From NCBI GenBank assembly GCA_945911685.1, contig CAMEAW010000119.1, positions 1-8,756 of the forward strand: a DNA stretch of 8,756 nt, in the 5' to 3' direction. Position numbers and translations under genes: made by a program. Positions 6,561 to 8,756 of this stretch are shown here, one piece after another. The DNA comes from Bordetella parapertussis. GTDB lineage: Bacteria; Pseudomonadota; Gammaproteobacteria; Burkholderiales; Burkholderiaceae_B. The notes beneath the pieces were generated by a model. That model saw only the letters and a list, made by a program, of their open reading frames with translations. It made no database searches and had not been told where the DNA came from. The stretch's first letter is position 1. Every line of letters begins with the position of its first letter.

Positions 6561-7313
6561 TTACCGCTTGAGTTGTACAGTCAGCCATTGTGCCACTTGT
6601 TCGGCCGCCTGTTCTGTGGCGTCTCTGAGGGCTTGTGCCCCGCCCAACGCGTCTTGAGTGGCAGCCGGCACCTTAATGTCTATCAACTTCTGCTCAATCA
6701 CTTTGGAGCCCTTTATAAAAATCGCCTGCAAGGTTAATTGACCAACGCTTGAGCTGCCATCCGCACTAAAGGTTTGTTCAAAGCGCTGCAGATTTAACCA
6801 AACTTGGGGCATGTCGCCTACCGCGTTCTGCTGCAGTACAGGCCCTTGCAAAGACAGCCGATCCACAATGCGTTGTGTGACCAAACGCACGGGCGGCGCC
6901 ACCCACTGGTACGTCGTGTAGGCCTGTGGCTGACCCGCATCTCCGATCCGCCAAATGACCGCCGATTCGTTCAGCAGCGACGCGGCCGAGCCTGGGGGCA
7001 CTGCAATTGGAGGGTGCCGCACCGAAGCGACTGGACTCACTTTCGAGTCAGCATAGCCCGCGCCCAAATCAAGTTGCTGAGGAGCCGCGCCGCTACGACC
7101 CGCACCACAACCTGTTAGCAAAACAAGCATCAGAACTGCCATTGCAGCCAACGCGCCTTGTCGCCAGGTCGCTTGAGAAATCAGTGCTCTGGCCAACTGG
7201 TTGGCAGGTCGATGGTCTGAGCGAGAAGGCGCTTGCGTTAGTAGAGTGCTAAAAAACCAAGTCAGCGAGGCAAGGGGAGCCTGCGGGCGACAAAAAGAAA
7301 AAATAAATTGCAT
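6561..7313 (-). CDS. ABC-type transport auxiliary lipoprotein (PqiC-like)
   Basis: The predicted product is a lipoprotein of the ABC transport auxiliary (PqiC-like) family that works with MCE proteins, probably at the outer membrane side. A hydrophobic stretch AMAVLMLVLL is followed by the lipobox LTGC, with Cys69 as the acylated residue. The mature domain shows family features: YTTYQWVAPPVRLVTQRIVD around 132-151, VWLNLQRFEQTFS and QLTLQAIFIKG strands, and a C-terminal helix with an AAEQVAQWL segment. At 250 residues it is longer than usual because the chosen start leaves 68 residues before the cysteine, against about 15-25 normally. The ATG at 7313 is kept because an AGGA lies 9 bases upstream; the next ATG (residue 58) leaves a signal peptide with no basic residue, and a TTG at residue 40 lacks a ribosome site. 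The domain call is firm, the start is not. Confidence 0.83.
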   Translation of the reverse strand: MQFIFSFCRPQAPLASLTWFFSTLLTQAPSRSDHRPANQLARALISQATWRQGALAAMAVLMLVLLTGCGAGRSGAAPQQLDLGAGYADSKVSPVASVRHPPIAVPPGSAASLLNESAVIWRIGDAGQPQAYTTYQWVAPPVRLVTQRIVDRLSLQGPVLQQNAVGDMPQVWLNLQRFEQTFSADGSSSVGQLTLQAIFIKGSKVIEQKLIDIKVPAATQDALGGAQALRDATEQAAEQVAQWLTVQLKR

Positions 7314-7322
7314 GAACGCAAA

Positions 7323-7328
7323 TCCTTT
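7323..7328 (-). promoter_or_regulatory. Ribosome binding site supporting the long lipoprotein start
   Basis: AAAGGA on the minus strand, 9 bases before the ATG at 7311-7313. It is the only clear Shine-Dalgarno sequence near any possible start of the auxiliary lipoprotein, and is the reason the unusually long leader was kept. Confidence 0.5.
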
Positions 7329-7337
7329 TAAGACAGC

Positions 7338-7363
7338 ACCACTAGCAAAACAGAACCACTAGC
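7338..7363. repeat. Short direct repeat at the MCE gene stop codon
   Basis: The 9-mer ACCACTAGC occurs at 7338-7346 and again at 7355-7363, 17 bases apart. The second copy contains the TAG stop of the MCE gene. It may reflect a small past duplication; no function is apparent. Confidence 0.4.
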
Positions 7364-8315
7364 GCGGTGTCGCACCAAAGCCAGAAAAACCAGGCTCACC
7401 TGGGCCTGGCACCGCGCGCGGTGGCCCAAAAATCAGCGACTGCGGCGACTGCGCAAACTGGCGTGCCGTCACCGAAAATGAGCGTGCAGCATCGGTTACG
7501 CCCGACGACAATCTGCTGACTTCTGGCAACGTCGAGGCACGCAACTGCGCCGCGATGTCTTGAATACTTTTTAGACTTTGAACCGCCTGCTGCATCGGCC
7601 CGAATGGCGCGTTAAGCAGCCTGATCGTGTCTTGCGACGAGAGCGCTAACTTACCGATCTCGCCAACGGCGGCATCCACTTTTTTGGTGGTCTCGACTAA
7701 GCCCTCGATCATTTCAGGGATTTTTTTTAAGCCTGGATCCATCACGCTGACCGACCGCTTGATTTGATCTGACACGAGCGCCACGTTCTGCAAACTTGTT
7801 TGTAAGGCTGCAATATTTTCATCACTCGCGAGTTTTTCAATTTGCACCAAGATACGGTCAATCGCCGGTAAGGCTGCAGTGGTCTGCACCGACAAGCGTT
7901 CAAGAAAACTTGGTCGGATTGGAATCAGTTGTAAATCCGCCGCCGAAGACACCAGTAGCTTGCTGGATTTACCATCGTCGCGCAGCTCAATATTTGAAAT
8001 ACCCGTCACCCCGGCGGTCACGATCTCGGCCCAACTCGATTCGGTTAGTGGGGTTTTAGGATCGACGCCAATCAAAATACGCACCTGGCCCGGCTTGTCT
8101 GGCATAAAGCGCAATGAGTTCACACGCCCGACCGGCACACCTTGGTAGCGCACCGCTGACTGCACCGAGAGCCCAGTGACCGGAGAGGTTGCAACCAGTT
8201 CGTAGGGCATTAAGGGAATATTCTTTTTACTCACCCAGACCGCACCGATCGCACCAGCTGCAATCAGCAGCAGCGTAAACAAGCCCGCGATTAACGCATG
8301 GCTACGGTTTTCCAT
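7359..8315 (-). CDS. MCE (MlaD-like) family lipid transport protein
   Basis: An inner-membrane-anchored protein with one N-terminal transmembrane helix (about 7-28) and one MCE domain (about 38-132), including the hallmark VRYQGVPVGRV (55-65). MCE proteins form hexameric rings that carry lipids between the inner membrane ABC transporter and the outer membrane. At 318 residues it is much longer than E. coli MlaD (about 180). The extra C-terminal part (about 140-290) is predicted to be largely helical and coiled-coil forming, and may build a channel across the periplasm. It ends in a Pro/Gly/Phe-rich tail. The ATG has a strong AAGGGGG 7 bases upstream and overlaps the end of the ATPase gene by 14 bases, so the two are probably translated together. 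The auxiliary lipoprotein follows after 45 bases. The lipid carried is unknown, and mlaD is not assigned because the gene set differs from mlaFEDCB. Confidence 0.93.
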   Translation of the reverse strand: MENRSHALIAGLFTLLLIAAGAIGAVWVSKKNIPLMPYELVATSPVTGLSVQSAVRYQGVPVGRVNSLRFMPDKPGQVRILIGVDPKTPLTESSWAEIVTAGVTGISNIELRDDGKSSKLLVSSAADLQLIPIRPSFLERLSVQTTAALPAIDRILVQIEKLASDENIAALQTSLQNVALVSDQIKRSVSVMDPGLKKIPEMIEGLVETTKKVDAAVGEIGKLALSSQDTIRLLNAPFGPMQQAVQSLKSIQDIAAQLRASTLPEVSRLSSGVTDAARSFSVTARQFAQSPQSLIFGPPRAVPGPGEPGFSGFGATPR

Positions 8316-8756
8316 GACTTACCCCCTTGGCCTCATGGCCTCCAAGCGCCCGCACTCCGCGTTCACCATGAAAAAATGCGTCGATAAAAGGATGTTGTGT
8401 TTGCATGACTTGATCAAGAGACCCTTCAACCAGCACTTTCTTTTCAGCTAACACAGCCACTCGCGTGGCCAACGCTCCAATCGTATCCAAGTCATGTGTC
8501 ACCATGACCACTGTAAACCCTAGTTCGCGGTGCAAGACACGGATTAAATCCACAAATTCATCCGAGCGCTGCGGATCAAGTCCCGCAGTGGGCTCATCCA
8601 AAAATAGCAACTCGGGATCGAGTGCCAGTGCTCGGGCCAACGCCACGCGTTTGATCATGCCGCCCGACAATTCAGACGGCATCAAGGCCGCGTCGCGAGG
8701 GGTTAACCCCATCCAGCTTAAACGCATGAGCACCACATCACGAATCAGATCTTCTG
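8302..8756 (-). CDS. ABC transporter ATP-binding protein (MlaF-like), C-terminal part
   Basis: The C-terminal 150 or so residues of an ABC ATPase whose N-terminus, with the Walker A motif, lies beyond the window; reading stays open to base 8756. Visible motifs are the signature LSGGM (8656-8670), Walker B ending in LLFLDEP (aspartate and glutamate near 8593-8598), the D-loop AGLDP, and the H-loop histidine in VMVTHD (codon at 8494-8496). The LSGGM form of the signature and the MPSELSGGMIKRVALARALA context are typical of MlaF-like ATPases that energise MCE lipid transporters. The end of the protein overlaps the MCE gene by 14 bases. A permease gene would be expected just upstream, outside the window. 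A GTG at 8734-8736 is internal, not the start. Confidence 0.94.
   Translation of the reverse strand, partial: EDLIRDVVLMRLSWMGLTPRDAALMPSELSGGMIKRVALARALALDPELLFLDEPTAGLDPQRSDEFVDLIRVLHRELGFTVVMVTHDLDTIGALATRVAVLAEKKVLVEGSLDQVMQTQHPFIDAFFHGERGVRALGGHEAKGVSHGKP

Noticed and set aside
1..8756. CRISPR arrays, tRNA or rRNA genes, insertion sequences, toxin-antitoxin or phage defence modules
   Set aside because: I looked for regular repeats, transposase or integrase motifs, tRNA-like folds and defence domains and saw none; the window is filled by housekeeping and transport genes.

Overview
The window reads as ordinary chromosome of a betaproteobacterium, most likely order Burkholderiales and perhaps an Alcaligenaceae-like lineage. 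The grounds are a Bug-type (TctC-like) solute-binding protein next to a CaiB/BaiF CoA-transferase, an MCE/PqiC-type lipid transport set, and a dacC-dat-ybeD-lipB-lipA block, with moderate GC content. I assigned the organism from gene families and gene order only. Every supported gene lies on the minus strand, so transcription runs from high to low coordinates.

Layout in the direction of transcription. (1) 8756-6561: the end of an ABC transporter ATPase (cut by the window edge), an MCE-domain membrane protein and an ABC-transport auxiliary lipoprotein. Together these look like an Mla/Pqi-like machine that moves lipid between the inner and outer membranes. (2) 6518-5874: a small cytoplasmic alpha/beta hydrolase, probably on the same transcript. 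(3) 5793-1553: a PBP5/6-type D-Ala-D-Ala carboxypeptidase (dacC), a D-amino acid aminotransferase (dat), a DUF493 protein (ybeD), octanoyltransferase (lipB) and lipoyl synthase (lipA). A perfect TATAAT box lies just before dacC. The order dacA-ybeD-lipB-lipA is known from Escherichia coli; here dat sits between the carboxypeptidase and ybeD. (4) 1552-1202: about 350 bases without a convincing gene, holding palindromic motifs, a candidate promoter and an imperfect hairpin. (5) 1201-1: a Bug-family periplasmic binding protein, then the first 66 codons of a family III CoA-transferase that runs off the window.

How the genes may work together: the top half of the operon series serves the envelope (lipid transport, peptidoglycan trimming). 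Dat could use D-alanine released by DacC. LipB and LipA carry out the two steps that make protein-bound lipoate from octanoyl-ACP. The Bug/CoA-transferase pair is a separate catabolic unit, presumably for an unidentified carboxylic acid.

I did not find a previously undescribed system. The points most worth checking are the 68-residue leader ahead of the lipobox in the auxiliary lipoprotein, the spaced TTAC-N2-AA motifs upstream of the Bug gene, and dat's position inside the conserved carboxypeptidase-lipoate block.
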